A stretch of 64,000 nucleotides of DNA from Arthrobacter rhizophilus (lineage in GTDB: Bacteria > Actinomycetota > Actinomycetes > Actinomycetales > Micrococcaceae), in assembly GCF_026241105.1 (NCBI RefSeq), contig NZ_JAPFFT010000002.1:186001-250000 (forward strand), read 5' to 3'. The notes beneath the pieces are model-generated. The model did not search any database and was not told the origin of the DNA. It worked only from the letters and a program-made list of their open reading frames with translations. Below are positions 8,286 to 17,788 of the stretch, piece after piece (the stretch's first letter is position 1; each line of letters starts with the position of its first letter). The translations under genes and the position numbers were made by a program.

Positions 8286-10405
8286 ATGGCACCGCTCTAC
8301 CCCGCCGAGGTCCAGGAATGGTCCCGTGAGCATCTGGAAAAGGAGCTCGCCTTTCCGGCCGCCCGCGCCCTGGTAGAGCACACTGCCGGCAACCCGTCCC
8401 TGACCGTGTCCCTGATGAAGCAATTCCCGTCCGCGGTCAGGTCCGGCGGCGCGGAACTGCTTCCGACACCAACAGGACTGCTTGCGTCAGTTGCCTCAAG
8501 GCTCCTTCGTCTTCCACCCGAAGCAGCGGCCCTGGTCGAGGCGGCCTCGGTCCTGGGCAGCGATCCGCAGCTTGCACTTGCCAGCGATGTCGCGGAGATA
8601 TCGGACCCTGTGCGGGACGTGGAAGCCGCGGAGTCCAGAACAACCAAGTGACGTTCCCCGCTCCGGTGATCCGATCAGCCGTCTACCGTCAACTGGCCTT
8701 GACGCGGCGTATCCACATTCACGCCGTCGCCTCACGGCTGGTCCCGACTTCGGACGAACGGCTCCGCCACCGCGGCGCGGCTACTCTGTTGCCCGACGCC
8801 GATTTGGTCGCCGAACTGGAGCAGGCGGCCGATGGTTGGTTATGCCTTGGCGGGGGCCCGGGGCCACGCAGCGGACGGCTACCTGCGTGCGGCCGGGCTC
8901 AATCCCTCCCAGGCCGCGAGGGAAACCATGCTCCTGAGGGCCGTCGATGCCATGGTCGGCGCAGGCCAGCTGCCGCACGAGGTCGCAGCCTCGGAAGCCC
9001 TCGGCTCGCTGTCCAGTAGTCCCCTTCGGGACGCCGTCGGCGGATTCCTGGCAATTCTCAGGGGCAATCCCTCCCAGGCCGATGACCTGCTGATTAAGGC
9101 GTGGTCCGCCGTCGACCCTTCCAGTGATCCCGTGACGGCCGCGGGAGTCTGTCAACGCCAGGTGCTTCACGCACTCGGGCGGTTCAACGGTCGCGAACTC
9201 GTTCTCTGGGCCGGACGCGCCTTGGAACTGGCTCAGCCGGGCAGCCTGCCAGCCGTGGAATCGCAGGCCATCCTGGGCCTGGGTGCGATGGGCCGTTTCG
9301 AGGAAGCCGAGCGAAGCTACCATGCCGCCGACCACCTCCCTGAATACAATGCACAGCACCAGCGCAACGACATGGGCCGGGGTGGCTGTACCAGGCCATG
9401 GACCGGTTGGAGGCAGCCCGCTCGATGCTGGCCGGTGCAGTCCCCACGGAATTCGGGCACGGCTCGCAGCGCATTTCCCTCTGGGCTCAGGCCTGGCTCG
9501 CCCGGGTGGATCGAGCTTATTCGCCCGATCGTGCACTGGAGCGGAGCCCAGATACACGCCTTGCGAGGGAACTGGGCAGCAGCGGAACGCCACCTGGAGC
9601 GGGGCGCCGCGGCGGCCGACAGCTACCCCGTGATGCTTCTCCCCTATTGCCTTGCGCAAGCGCAGGTGGCCGAGACGAAGGCAGATTACGCCGGCGTGAT
9701 CCGGGCTTTGGCCCCGGTGCTGCGGATGCAGCGCGCCGGTGGGATCGACGAACCAGGGTTTTGGCCCTAGCAGGACCATTATGCCAATGCCCTGGTCATG
9801 GTCGGCCGGGTGCCCCGCGAGCGAAATGATGTCCTTCTCCCGCACGAGCAGCTGGCGGCGGACCGCAGGCACCACTCGACCCTGGCGCGACTGTCCTGTG
9901 CCCGGGGCAGGATCCAGGCTTCGGCCGGGGACCTCGAGGCCGCTCGGAGCGCGTTCGTGGGCGGACTGGCGCATCTGAACACGCTGCCCATGCGGTATGC
10001 GCGGGCCGGATCAAATTCGCCTACGGCCAATCTTTCCGACGCGCAGGCAAACGGAGCGAAGCAGCCGCTGTCCTGGCTGAAGCCCGGTCATTGTTCGCAG
10101 TGCTTGGCGCCGACGCTTATGTGGACCGCTGCTCCCGTGAGATGCGTGCGAGCGGCGTCAGTTCGAGGGCCAATGACGTTGATAATGGCGCCGGGCGGAA
10201 GGCTCGGAGTGGCCCCAGCTCAGCCGGCAGCCTGACAGAACAGGAGAAGTCTGTTGCCGGGCTCGTCGCCTCAGGGCTGAGCAACAAGGATGCTGCGGCT
10301 GAACTCTATGTCTCCGTGAAAACCGTCCAGTACCACCTCACCCGGATCTACATGAAACTCGGCATCAGTTCGCGTTCCGAATTGGCTGCGTTTACCGCCC
10401 ATTAA
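8286..10405 (+). pseudogene. LAL-type LuxR family regulator, truncated and multiply frameshifted
   Basis: Homologous-looking pieces are spread over all three forward frames: ATPase C-side (YPAEVQEWSREHLEKELAF, TAGNPSLTVSLMKQF), helical-repeat segments (ALAGARGHAADGYLRAAGL, LHALGRFNGRELVLWAGRAL, HALRGNWAAAERHLERGAAA), and an intact C-terminal LuxR helix-turn-helix (SLTEQEKSVAGLVASGLSNK, then VSVKTVQYHLTRIYMKLGIS). The N-terminal P-loop ATPase is gone. At least four frame changes and one in-frame TAG (9768-9770) interrupt it. Large LuxR regulators of this type sense ligands and activate catabolic genes; this one can no longer do so, although a C-terminal HTH fragment could in principle still be translated. 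Confidence 0.8.
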
Positions 10406-10754
10406 CCATACGAATCCCACGACCCCGGCAGCTTTGAGCTCCGCGAAAGCGGCATTCCCCCTCTCGGGAGCCATCGCTTGGCCGGTGCCGCTGCCCTCCA
10501 TTCACCCCGGTCCATGCTGTTTCGACATGGTTATGGTGCAATAGCGGTCTTAGACACCATGCGGTGAACATCACATACTCATAGAGGCGATGGCGCGCAC
10601 CACGAGTCGCGTTGGGCGAATCCCCTGACCGGCGGGCACCCGCCTCGGATCATCGAGGCGCAACCGACCCCATGGACCCGCCCGGTTCTGCCTTCGCCAG
10701 CCCTTGCGAATGACCTTCATCCTCCCACGCACACTGACAAGGAAGTCTTACGTG
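10406..10754 (+). promoter_or_regulatory. Upstream region of the ABC importer operon
   Basis: About 350 bases between the decayed regulator and the lipoprotein gene. The segment CGGTCTTAGACACCATGC (10545-10562), then CATACTCATAGAGG, is repeated with few changes at 16012-16052 before the ThDP enzyme gene, where the core is CGGTCTTGGACAGCATGC and CATACTCAGAGG. TTAGAC/TTGGAC and CATACT are spaced 18-19 bases apart, so the shared block could be a promoter, or an operator overlapping it. Confidence 0.5.
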
Positions 10755-12371
10755 ATGCCCGAAACCACTAACTCCCCCACCTGGCGCAGCCGGCTCCCGC
10801 AGACGAAGGCCGGCATGGCGCTGGGCGCTGCTGGAATCGCCCTGGTTCTGGGCGCCGCCGGATGCTCCACGGGCAGCCCCGCGGGGCCCGCCTCCGCAGC
10901 CAAAATGTCCACGGACACCATCAACACCGTGCTGACGTCGGACCCGACCACTTTTGATCCTGCCGCTGTGCAGAACAATGACGATTACACCGTCAACCGC
11001 CTGCTTTTCGACACGCTCGTGCGTCGCGACGCCAACAACAAGATCGTCGGAGACCTGGCTACGGACTGGAAGGTCACACCGACCCAGGGTATCTTCACCA
11101 TCCGCAAAGGCTCTACCTGTTCGGACGGAACACCCGTCACCGCCGAGGTGGTGGCTAACTCACTGAAGCACTTCGCTGCCCCCGAGACCAAGTCCAACTT
11201 CCGCAATCTCACCTTCGGCACAGGAACCGCGGCCATCAGTTCCGACGCGGCCGCCGGTACGGTCACCATCAACCTGAGCCAGCCCTGGACCGATCTGCTC
11301 CAAGGGATGAGCCTTCATGCCAGCGGCATTGTGTGCCCGGCAGGCCTGAAGGACCCCAAGGCGTTAAAGACCGGCGACGCGCCCGGAGCATTCTCCGGAC
11401 CGTTTACCCTTGCCAAGCACGAGCATGGGGTGAAATACACCTTCAGCCTGCGCCAGGACTACGACGCCTGGCCCAAATACGCCACCGCCCTCAGCGGCGC
11501 CCTTCCGGCCACGATCAACGCGGCCGTCAACGCCAACTCCAGCTCGGTGGCCAACCAGCTCCTGACCGGCACGGTCGACATCGCCAACTTGACTACCAAA
11601 GACATGGACCGTTTCAAGGCGGACCAGGGCTATGGAACCGCCAAGTTCCCGATCGCCAGTTACTACGTCATGTTCAACGAGCGGCCCGGCCACCCGTTCA
11701 CCGACACGACACTGCGCCAGTCCGTTGCCAAAGCGATCAGGCAGCAGGCATTCAACCAGGCCGCCTCGGGAGGACTCGGAGAGCTTTACACGTCCTTCGC
11801 CAGCCCCGGAGTACCGTGCGCCAACACGGATGCCTCCATCCTGATCAAGGAAAACACCGTCGAGGCCAAACCGAAACTGACCGGGCTGAAGGTCAATATG
11901 GAAGGCGCCCAGGTCTTCGGACCCAACGGAGCTGCCAACACGTACGTCTCGGAGGCACTGCGCGCAGCCGGAGCTGACGTGAAGCTCAACAACGTCGACG
12001 TCGCCACCTGGAGCACCGACCTGACTCAGAAGCCGGACTCCTGGGACATCACCGTCATGGCCGCCATCAACGCCGGCGGCACCATGAACGGCGCCCTGTC
12101 GACCATGGTCGGCACCCCCGCGGAAAAAGGCGGGCTCAACTGGGGCGGCGCGGAAAACTCGGCAGTCGTCGGGCTCTCCGAGAAGGCCATGACCCAGACC
12201 GATGAGAGCCAGCGCTGCGGAACGTTCCAGCAAGCCCAGCAAATCATGATCAGTGATGCCCATGCCGTACCGATGTCCTCCATGCCGGCCCAGGCGACGA
12301 CCCGCTCAGGCTTCTCCATGCAGGTCCTCAATGGCCAGGCGGATGCCAGCACCATGCGCATCACCAAGTAG
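10755..12371 (+). CDS. ABC importer substrate-binding lipoprotein (peptide/nickel family 5)
   Basis: This 538-residue protein has a lipoprotein signal, LGAAGIALVLGAAGC, with the lipidated Cys at residue 37, followed by a Ser/Ala-rich linker. The mature part starts STDTINTVLTSDPTTFDPAA, the typical opening of family 5 solute-binding proteins for peptides, nickel and opines, and continues through NDDYTVNRLLFDTLV and LATDWKVT. The start was placed at ATG 10755, which has AAGGAAG upstream; an open frame begins 51 bases earlier. It is the first gene of the importer operon and sets its specificity, which cannot be inferred here. Confidence 0.92.
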   Translation: MPETTNSPTWRSRLPQTKAGMALGAAGIALVLGAAGCSTGSPAGPASAAKMSTDTINTVLTSDPTTFDPAAVQNNDDYTVNRLLFDTLVRRDANNKIVGDLATDWKVTPTQGIFTIRKGSTCSDGTPVTAEVVANSLKHFAAPETKSNFRNLTFGTGTAAISSDAAAGTVTINLSQPWTDLLQGMSLHASGIVCPAGLKDPKALKTGDAPGAFSGPFTLAKHEHGVKYTFSLRQDYDAWPKYATALSGALPATINAAVNANSSSVANQLLTGTVDIANLTTKDMDRFKADQGYGTAKFPIASYYVMFNERPGHPFTDTTLRQSVAKAIRQQAFNQAASGGLGELYTSFASPGVPCANTDASILIKENTVEAKPKLTGLKVNMEGAQVFGPNGAANTYVSEALRAAGADVKLNNVDVATWSTDLTQKPDSWDITVMAAINAGGTMNGALSTMVGTPAEKGGLNWGGAENSAVVGLSEKAMTQTDESQRCGTFQQAQQIMISDAHAVPMSSMPAQATTRSGFSMQVLNGQADASTMRITK

Positions 12372-12384
12372 AGGCACCCGATTC

Positions 12385-13416
12385 ATGACTTCAACACTTG
12401 TATCTGATGCCAACCGGACCCCCGGCACCAACGCCGGGGGGCCGGTCCCGATGCGGCTTCTGAACCATCCTTGGACGGCGTTCGTCCTGCGCCGGGCCGG
12501 AGGGCTGTTGCTCTCCTTCCTTGTGCTGACGATCGTCACCTTCGTCATCGTCCCGCTCATACCAGGGGATCCGGCCGTCATCGCCGCTGGCGAAGGTGCC
12601 AGTGCCGACAAAATCCAGTCCGTCCGCTCCGAGCTCGGCCTGGACCAGCCTTTGCTGGTCCAATTCCTGAACTACTTCACGGGGATCCTCCGTCTCGATA
12701 TAGGCACCTCCTTCATCAGCGGCGACAATGTATCGACGATGATCGCCAACCGCTTTCCCTACACGGCCGAGATCGCACTGCTGGCCATCGGAATGGTATT
12801 GCTGATCGCGGTCCCGGTGGGCATGAGTGTGGCCGTTCTGACCAACGGTGGCCGACGGCCCTGGTTGGACAGCATGTTCAACGTCTTGACCAGTCTTTTC
12901 TATTCTGTTCCCCAATATGTGATGGCCACGCTCCTGGTAACCGTTTTTGCGGTCAGCCTGCGCCTGCTCCCTGCCGCAGGTGCCGCCGGACCAACGTCGC
13001 TGATACTGCCGACGGCGGCACTCATGATCGGCCCGAGCTGCGTGATCGCCCGCGTCGTGCGGCGCGAGACGGCCGTCGTCCTGGACAAGGACTACATCCG
13101 AACAGCCAGAGGCTGGCGGCTCAGCGCTTTCCGTACGCACATCCGCTACGTACTCCCCAACCTGATCACCACCACTCTGACGCTCTCCGGGCTGATCCTT
13201 GCCGCCCAACTCGGCGGTGCCGTCGTGATCGAAACAGTGTTCGCGTGGCCCGGATTGGGCCAGGGTATCGTCAACGCCATCCTGCAACGCGACTACCCCG
13301 TGATCCGGGGGATCATCATGGTCCTGGGGCTGCTGGCAACACTGATCATCGTCATCGTCGACGTCGTCCTGGCGGTCATCGATCCACGCAACCTCGGAGG
13401 CGGAACACATGAATAG
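12385..13416 (+). CDS. ABC importer permease, DppB type
   Basis: A 343-residue inner-membrane permease with about six spans. RRAGGLLLSFLVLTIVTFVI, then IPGDPAVIAAGEGAS and RSELGLDQPLLVQF are characteristic of the DppB/OppB N-terminal region. The coupling loop EAA-like motif appears as DYIRTARGWRLSAFRTHIRY, and the C-terminus has VIETVFAWPGLGQGIVNAIL. The start at 12385 follows the lipoprotein gene by 13 bases. Its end overlaps the next gene by eight bases, indicating translational coupling. Confidence 0.92.
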   Translation: MTSTLVSDANRTPGTNAGGPVPMRLLNHPWTAFVLRRAGGLLLSFLVLTIVTFVIVPLIPGDPAVIAAGEGASADKIQSVRSELGLDQPLLVQFLNYFTGILRLDIGTSFISGDNVSTMIANRFPYTAEIALLAIGMVLLIAVPVGMSVAVLTNGGRRPWLDSMFNVLTSLFYSVPQYVMATLLVTVFAVSLRLLPAAGAAGPTSLILPTAALMIGPSCVIARVVRRETAVVLDKDYIRTARGWRLSAFRTHIRYVLPNLITTTLTLSGLILAAQLGGAVVIETVFAWPGLGQGIVNAILQRDYPVIRGIIMVLGLLATLIIVIVDVVLAVIDPRNLGGGTHE

Positions 13417-15106
13417 CAAGAAGGTCCGGGCACTGCTCAGTCCGTCCATGATCGGTGGCATCACCATACTCCTGCTCTTGGTGCTCACGGCCGTCGTCGC
13501 GCCGATGACGATGTCCACAGCCGCCAACTCGCTGACCCCGGACGCCGGCGCCGGCCCGAGTCCCGCTCATTGGCTCGGCACCGACGATCTGGGTCATGAC
13601 CTGTTTTCCCGCTCACTGGTGGCCACCCGGTTGACACTGCTGATGGCCTCCGGCGCAGCTACCATTTCAGTTGCCAGCGGCATCGTCGTCGGTCTAGCAA
13701 TCTGGCTGGCCGGACCGCGAATCAGGGAGGCGGCACTACGTGTCTTGGAAACCGCCGTCGCCTACCCCTCACTGATTTTCGCCCTGGTCATCGCAGCCAT
13801 CCTCCAGCCGGGTGCAACCTCGTCCGTCGTCGCGATCGGCGTAGCCGGCATCCCCGGATTTGCCCGGATTACAGCCAATCTGGCCTCCGCCGTCTCCCGC
13901 AGTGACTTCGTGGTCACGGCACGCCTGCTCGGTGTCAGCCCATTGCGTATCGCCTCGCGGCACATGCTTCCAAACATGGCCGAACCGCTGCTGATTCTGA
14001 GCGCCACCGTGTTCTCCCTTTCCCTCGTGGAAATCTCAGCCCTGTCCTTCATCGGCCTCGGGGTCCAAGCGCCGGACTACGATTTCGGCCGGCCGCTCAA
14101 CGACAGCCTGAATGCCCTCTACACGCAGCCGATCCAAGCTGTTGGACCATCTGCCATGATCGTCCTCACGGGCCTCGCGGCCATGCTGGTGGGCGACTCA
14201 CTCGCCGCAAACGCCAATCCGCGGACAAAGCGGCGGCAGGGACCGCGGTCGCTCGCTGCCAAACAAACCTTGGCCAACGACGCCGGGGACCAAGCCTTGG
14301 TCCGCGTGGACAATCTGCGCATCGGCATTCCTGGTGGCACCGAACTTATCAAAGGGGTCTCTTTCACAATCAAACCCGGCGAGGTTGTGGCTCTCGTGGG
14401 CGAATCCGGTTCCGGCAAGTCCCTCACTGCGATGGCCGTCGCTGGGCTCCCTGCCGAAGGGCTGAGCCTCTCGGCGGATCTGCTGCGCGTGGGGAACATG
14501 AACATGCTGGGCCGGCCTGACCAGGCACGCCTCGCCAAGGAAATCAGTGTGGTGTACCAGGACCCCGGAACGACGTTCAACCCTTCGCTGCGGATGGGGG
14601 CCCAGCTCACCGAGGTCCTGCGAACGCACCTGCGACTTAGCCGGGCCGAGGCCCGTCAGCGGGTGATCGAGGCCCTGGAGGCGGTCAACATCAGCCGCCC
14701 GGCAGAGCGGCTGCGTCAGCACCCCCATGAATTGTCCGGAGGCATGCGGCAGCGCGCCATGATTGCTTCTTCCATGGTGGTCTCCCCTGCACTGATCGTC
14801 GCCGACGAACCCACCACAGCCCTTGACGTCACGGTCCAGGCCGAGGTAGTGCGGGAATTCCGGCGGATCCACCGCGAAAACTCCACCGCCATGCTCTTCA
14901 TCTCCCACGACCTTGGGGTCGTCCAGGAACTGTGCGACACCGTTTTGGTGATGAAGTCCGGAGAGATCGTGGAGCGGCTAACAGCAGTCGAACTCAAGAA
15001 CCGCGATGTCAACCACCCCTACACCAAATCCCTCCTGGCCGCCGTGCCCGTCCTTCAGATATCAGGTGCCCCGGCAATGGCGGGCGAGCAAGGAAAACTA
15101 CAGTGA
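13409..15106 (+). CDS. ABC importer permease-ATPase fusion (DppC-DppD)
   Basis: A 565-residue fusion. Residues 1-275 are a DppC-type permease: HWLGTDDLGHDLFSRSLVAT, then the EAA-like loop FVVTARLLGVSPLRIASRHM and ALSFIGLGVQAPDYDFGRPL. Residues 290-560 are a DppD-type ATPase: Walker A GESGSGKS, Q-loop VYQDPGTTFNPSL, signature ELSGGMRQRAMIA, Walker B LIVADEPTTALD and switch His in FISHDLG. Such fusions are known in actinobacterial peptide importers. The following ATPase gene starts inside its stop codon. Confidence 0.92.
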   Translation: MNSKKVRALLSPSMIGGITILLLLVLTAVVAPMTMSTAANSLTPDAGAGPSPAHWLGTDDLGHDLFSRSLVATRLTLLMASGAATISVASGIVVGLAIWLAGPRIREAALRVLETAVAYPSLIFALVIAAILQPGATSSVVAIGVAGIPGFARITANLASAVSRSDFVVTARLLGVSPLRIASRHMLPNMAEPLLILSATVFSLSLVEISALSFIGLGVQAPDYDFGRPLNDSLNALYTQPIQAVGPSAMIVLTGLAAMLVGDSLAANANPRTKRRQGPRSLAAKQTLANDAGDQALVRVDNLRIGIPGGTELIKGVSFTIKPGEVVALVGESGSGKSLTAMAVAGLPAEGLSLSADLLRVGNMNMLGRPDQARLAKEISVVYQDPGTTFNPSLRMGAQLTEVLRTHLRLSRAEARQRVIEALEAVNISRPAERLRQHPHELSGGMRQRAMIASSMVVSPALIVADEPTTALDVTVQAEVVREFRRIHRENSTAMLFISHDLGVVQELCDTVLVMKSGEIVERLTAVELKNRDVNHPYTKSLLAAVPVLQISGAPAMAGEQGKLQ

Positions 15107-15915
15107 AATCACCAAAGCACCTGACAGGAACCGCAACGACATCCGCTGCCCAACCGGCCGCCTTGATCAGTAGTCTCAATGTATCCTTCGGAGCGGCGCA
15201 CGTCCTCAAGGACGTCAGCATGGAGATCCCCTCCCAATCGGTGGTCGGCCTTGTTGGCGAATCCGGTTCCGGGAAGTCAACGCTCGGCAAAACCCTCGTG
15301 GGCATCAACACCCCTAGCAGCGGGCAGATCCTGATCCATGGCGAGGACTTCACGCGGATGCACGGACGACGCCGGCAAGAGTTGCGCCGGGAAGTCCAGT
15401 ACATTCCGCAGGATCCCTATTCCTCGCTGAGCCCGCGCCGAACCACCGGCCAGACCCTCGCCGAAGCCCTGGATCCGGTCGGAGCGAATCCGCTGGAGCG
15501 CCAGGAGGAAATCTCCGAAGCACTCTTGTCCGTGAAGCTGGACCCTTCGGCCGCAGACAAATACCCCCACGAGTTCTCCGGCGGCCAGCGGCAACGCATC
15601 GCCATTGCCCGCGCGTTAATGCTCAAGCCGCGCCTCATCATTGCCGACGAAATCACCTCGGCCCTTGATGTTTCCGTTCAAGCGGAGATCATCCGGCTAC
15701 TCCAAGGCATGCGCGAAACAGTCGACAGCTCGATGCTCTTCATCTCGCACAACCTCGCCGTCGTGCAGCAGCTCTGCGACCACGTCGTCGTCATGTACCG
15801 AGGTGAAATCGTCGAACACGGGCCGATCGGCGAGGTCTACAACGACCCCGCCCATCACTACACACGCAAGCTGCTTTCCTCAGTTCCGGGGGCACCCGGG
15901 TTCAACCTGGACTAG
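15103..15915 (+). CDS. ABC importer ATPase, DppF type
   Basis: This 270-residue ATPase starts at GTG 15103, overlapping the previous stop (GTGA), with AAGGA upstream. It has Walker A GESGSGKST, Q-loop YIPQDPYSSLSPR, signature EFSGGQRQRIAIA, Walker B LIIADEITSALD and FISHNLA, then the family 5 C-terminal block HHYTRKLLSSVPG. The second Walker B Pro is replaced by Ile (DEITSALD), a tolerated variation. It completes a two-ATPase importer with the fusion protein. Confidence 0.92.
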   Translation: MKSPKHLTGTATTSAAQPAALISSLNVSFGAAHVLKDVSMEIPSQSVVGLVGESGSGKSTLGKTLVGINTPSSGQILIHGEDFTRMHGRRRQELRREVQYIPQDPYSSLSPRRTTGQTLAEALDPVGANPLERQEEISEALLSVKLDPSAADKYPHEFSGGQRQRIAIARALMLKPRLIIADEITSALDVSVQAEIIRLLQGMRETVDSSMLFISHNLAVVQQLCDHVVVMYRGEIVEHGPIGEVYNDPAHHYTRKLLSSVPGAPGFNLD

Positions 15916-16104
15916 GCAGCCCGCCGACCGACAAGCGCGCGAGAACGGTCGAGGCAGCTTGGTCGATCACGGCAGTGTATATGCCCTAAGGGCATTGATG
16001 CGACGCCATTTCGGTCTTGGACAGCATGCTCAATCGAATCGCATACTCAGAGGGAAGCAGCCGCGGAATTGTGGCCGCGCCCACATCATCCTCAGGAGGA
16101 ATCC
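15916..16104 (+). promoter_or_regulatory. Promoter/operator region of the ThDP enzyme gene
   Basis: A perfect 15-base inverted repeat ATGCCCT-A-AGGGCAT lies at 15981-15995. The block CGGTCTTGGACAGCATGC at 16012-16029, with CATACTCAGAGG, closely matches the region upstream of the ABC lipoprotein gene. An AGGAGG lies just before the ATG at 16105. The gene therefore probably has its own promoter rather than only reading through from the importer. Confidence 0.5.
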
Positions 16105-17760
16105 ATGGCGGCACCAACCGCAGCTATCACGAAATCCGCCGGCCATGTCATCGTGGACAGCCTGGCGGCCCACGGGGTCAAGCGTGTCTACTGTGTCCCC
16201 GGCGAAAGCTACCTCGACGTCCTGGACGGGCTCCACGACGCGAAAATTCAGACGATCGTCTGCCGTCACGAGGGCGGCGCCGCGTACATGGCCGAGGCCG
16301 AAGGCAAACTTTCCCAGGTCCCGGGCGTCGCCATGGTGACGCGCGGTCCGGGCGCTGCCAACGCCTTCGTCGCCGTTCACACCGCCTGGCAGGACGCGAC
16401 ACCAATGGTGCTCTTCGTTGGCCTGATTCCGGTGGCTGACCGGGAGCGGGAGTCCTTCCAGGAATTCGATATCAAGGCCTGGTTCGGGACCGGCGCCAAG
16501 CGCGTCCTCGTTTTGGATTCCGCCGAGCGGGCTTCCGAAATCGTTGCCGAGGCCTTCTTCGCCGCCGCCAGCGGCCGACCCGGCCCAGTTGTCGTCGGTT
16601 TGCCCGAGGACGTCATCACCCACCGGATCGGCACCGAGCTGCACCCGGTCATTCCGGTCGCCGGCGGAGGGGTGTCCCCAGGGGACGCCGCCGTGCTCAA
16701 AGACGCCCTCCAATCGGCATCGAAGCCGCTCTTCATCACCGGCGGCAACGACTGGACCCGTGGATCCTCGGAAAAACTGACGTCCTGGCTCGAGGGACTG
16801 AACCTGCCGGCCGCGAGTGATTGGCGTGCCAACGGGGTGGTCAGTTCAGATTCCCCCAGCTACGTCGGCTCCTTCGGCTACGGCCGCGACGACTCAGTAG
16901 CCGCTTCCCTGAGCGAGGCGGACCTCGTGGTGACGATCGGCACTGTGCTGGGCGACGTGCTCACCGACGGCTTCACACTGCGGCAGGACTGGTCCGCACG
17001 CAACATCATCGTCAACATCGACACCTCGCTCCGTGGACGATCGGGCGGGGTCCACCACCAGATCGTGGCCAAGCCCGGGGCCTTCGTGGACGCGCTGGCC
17101 GCGCTTGAGATGAACGGCAGGCCGGAGTGGAAGGATTGGACCGCCGGTCTGCGCAACCATCAGGAAAATTATGCCCGCCTCAACGATGCCGCCGTCGAAC
17201 ACGACGTCCCTGCGCGGATGGACGCCGTCATGGCGGCCTTGGTCCCGGACCTCCCGCATGACGCCGTGGTAACCTTTGGCGCCGGCAACCACAGCGCCTG
17301 GGGACATAAGTTCTTCCCCACCCGTGTTTTCGGCAGTATGTTGAGCACACGCAACGGCTCCATGGGATACAGTGTGCCCTCCGCCGTCGCAGCCAGCCTT
17401 GAGAACCCCGGACGCCGGGTTGTTTCAGTGGCCGGCGACGGCGAGTTCATGATGAACTGCAACGAACTCGCCACCGCGCTCCAGTACGGCGCCACACCTC
17501 TGGTCATCGTGATGGACAACGGCCAGTACGGAACCATCCGCTCGCACCAGGAATTCCACTACCCGGGCCGGATAAGCGGGACCCAGCTCACCAACCCGGA
17601 CTTCGCTGTGCTCGCACAGGGCTTCGGGGCCTACGGCGAGAAGGTCATGCACGACGGCGATGTTCGCGGCGCCGTCAAACGCGCCCTTGCCGCGATCGAC
17701 GGCGAAGGCGTGCCCGCCGTGCTGCACATCGTCGTCGACCCCGCAGTGATGCTCCCGTAA
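16105..17760 (+). CDS. Thiamine diphosphate-dependent enzyme (acetolactate synthase/decarboxylase superfamily)
   Basis: A 551-residue ThDP enzyme with the three-domain layout of acetolactate synthase and 2-oxo acid decarboxylases. The N-terminal Pyr domain has VYCVPGESYLDVLDGL and the cofactor-activating Glu in CRHEGGAAYMAEAEGK (near residue 54). The C-terminal PP domain has GDGEFMMNCNELATAL, then VIVMDNGQYGT. No regulatory subunit is nearby, which favours a catabolic decarboxylase or ligase over acetolactate synthesis. With the aminotransferase next door it could decarboxylate a 2-oxo acid formed by transamination (inference). Confidence 0.85.
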   Translation: MAAPTAAITKSAGHVIVDSLAAHGVKRVYCVPGESYLDVLDGLHDAKIQTIVCRHEGGAAYMAEAEGKLSQVPGVAMVTRGPGAANAFVAVHTAWQDATPMVLFVGLIPVADRERESFQEFDIKAWFGTGAKRVLVLDSAERASEIVAEAFFAAASGRPGPVVVGLPEDVITHRIGTELHPVIPVAGGGVSPGDAAVLKDALQSASKPLFITGGNDWTRGSSEKLTSWLEGLNLPAASDWRANGVVSSDSPSYVGSFGYGRDDSVAASLSEADLVVTIGTVLGDVLTDGFTLRQDWSARNIIVNIDTSLRGRSGGVHHQIVAKPGAFVDALAALEMNGRPEWKDWTAGLRNHQENYARLNDAAVEHDVPARMDAVMAALVPDLPHDAVVTFGAGNHSAWGHKFFPTRVFGSMLSTRNGSMGYSVPSAVAASLENPGRRVVSVAGDGEFMMNCNELATALQYGATPLVIVMDNGQYGTIRSHQEFHYPGRISGTQLTNPDFAVLAQGFGAYGEKVMHDGDVRGAVKRALAAIDGEGVPAVLHIVVDPAVMLP

Positions 17761-17788
17761 TTCTCCGTACCAGGAAGGACAAAACACC

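Noticed and set aside
11364-12263. 299-residue minus frame inside the lipoprotein gene
   Set aside because: Antisense shadow caused by third-position GC bias.
13409-15106. Permease-ATPase fusion as a novelty
   Set aside because: Such DppC-DppD fusions are common in actinobacterial peptide-type importers.
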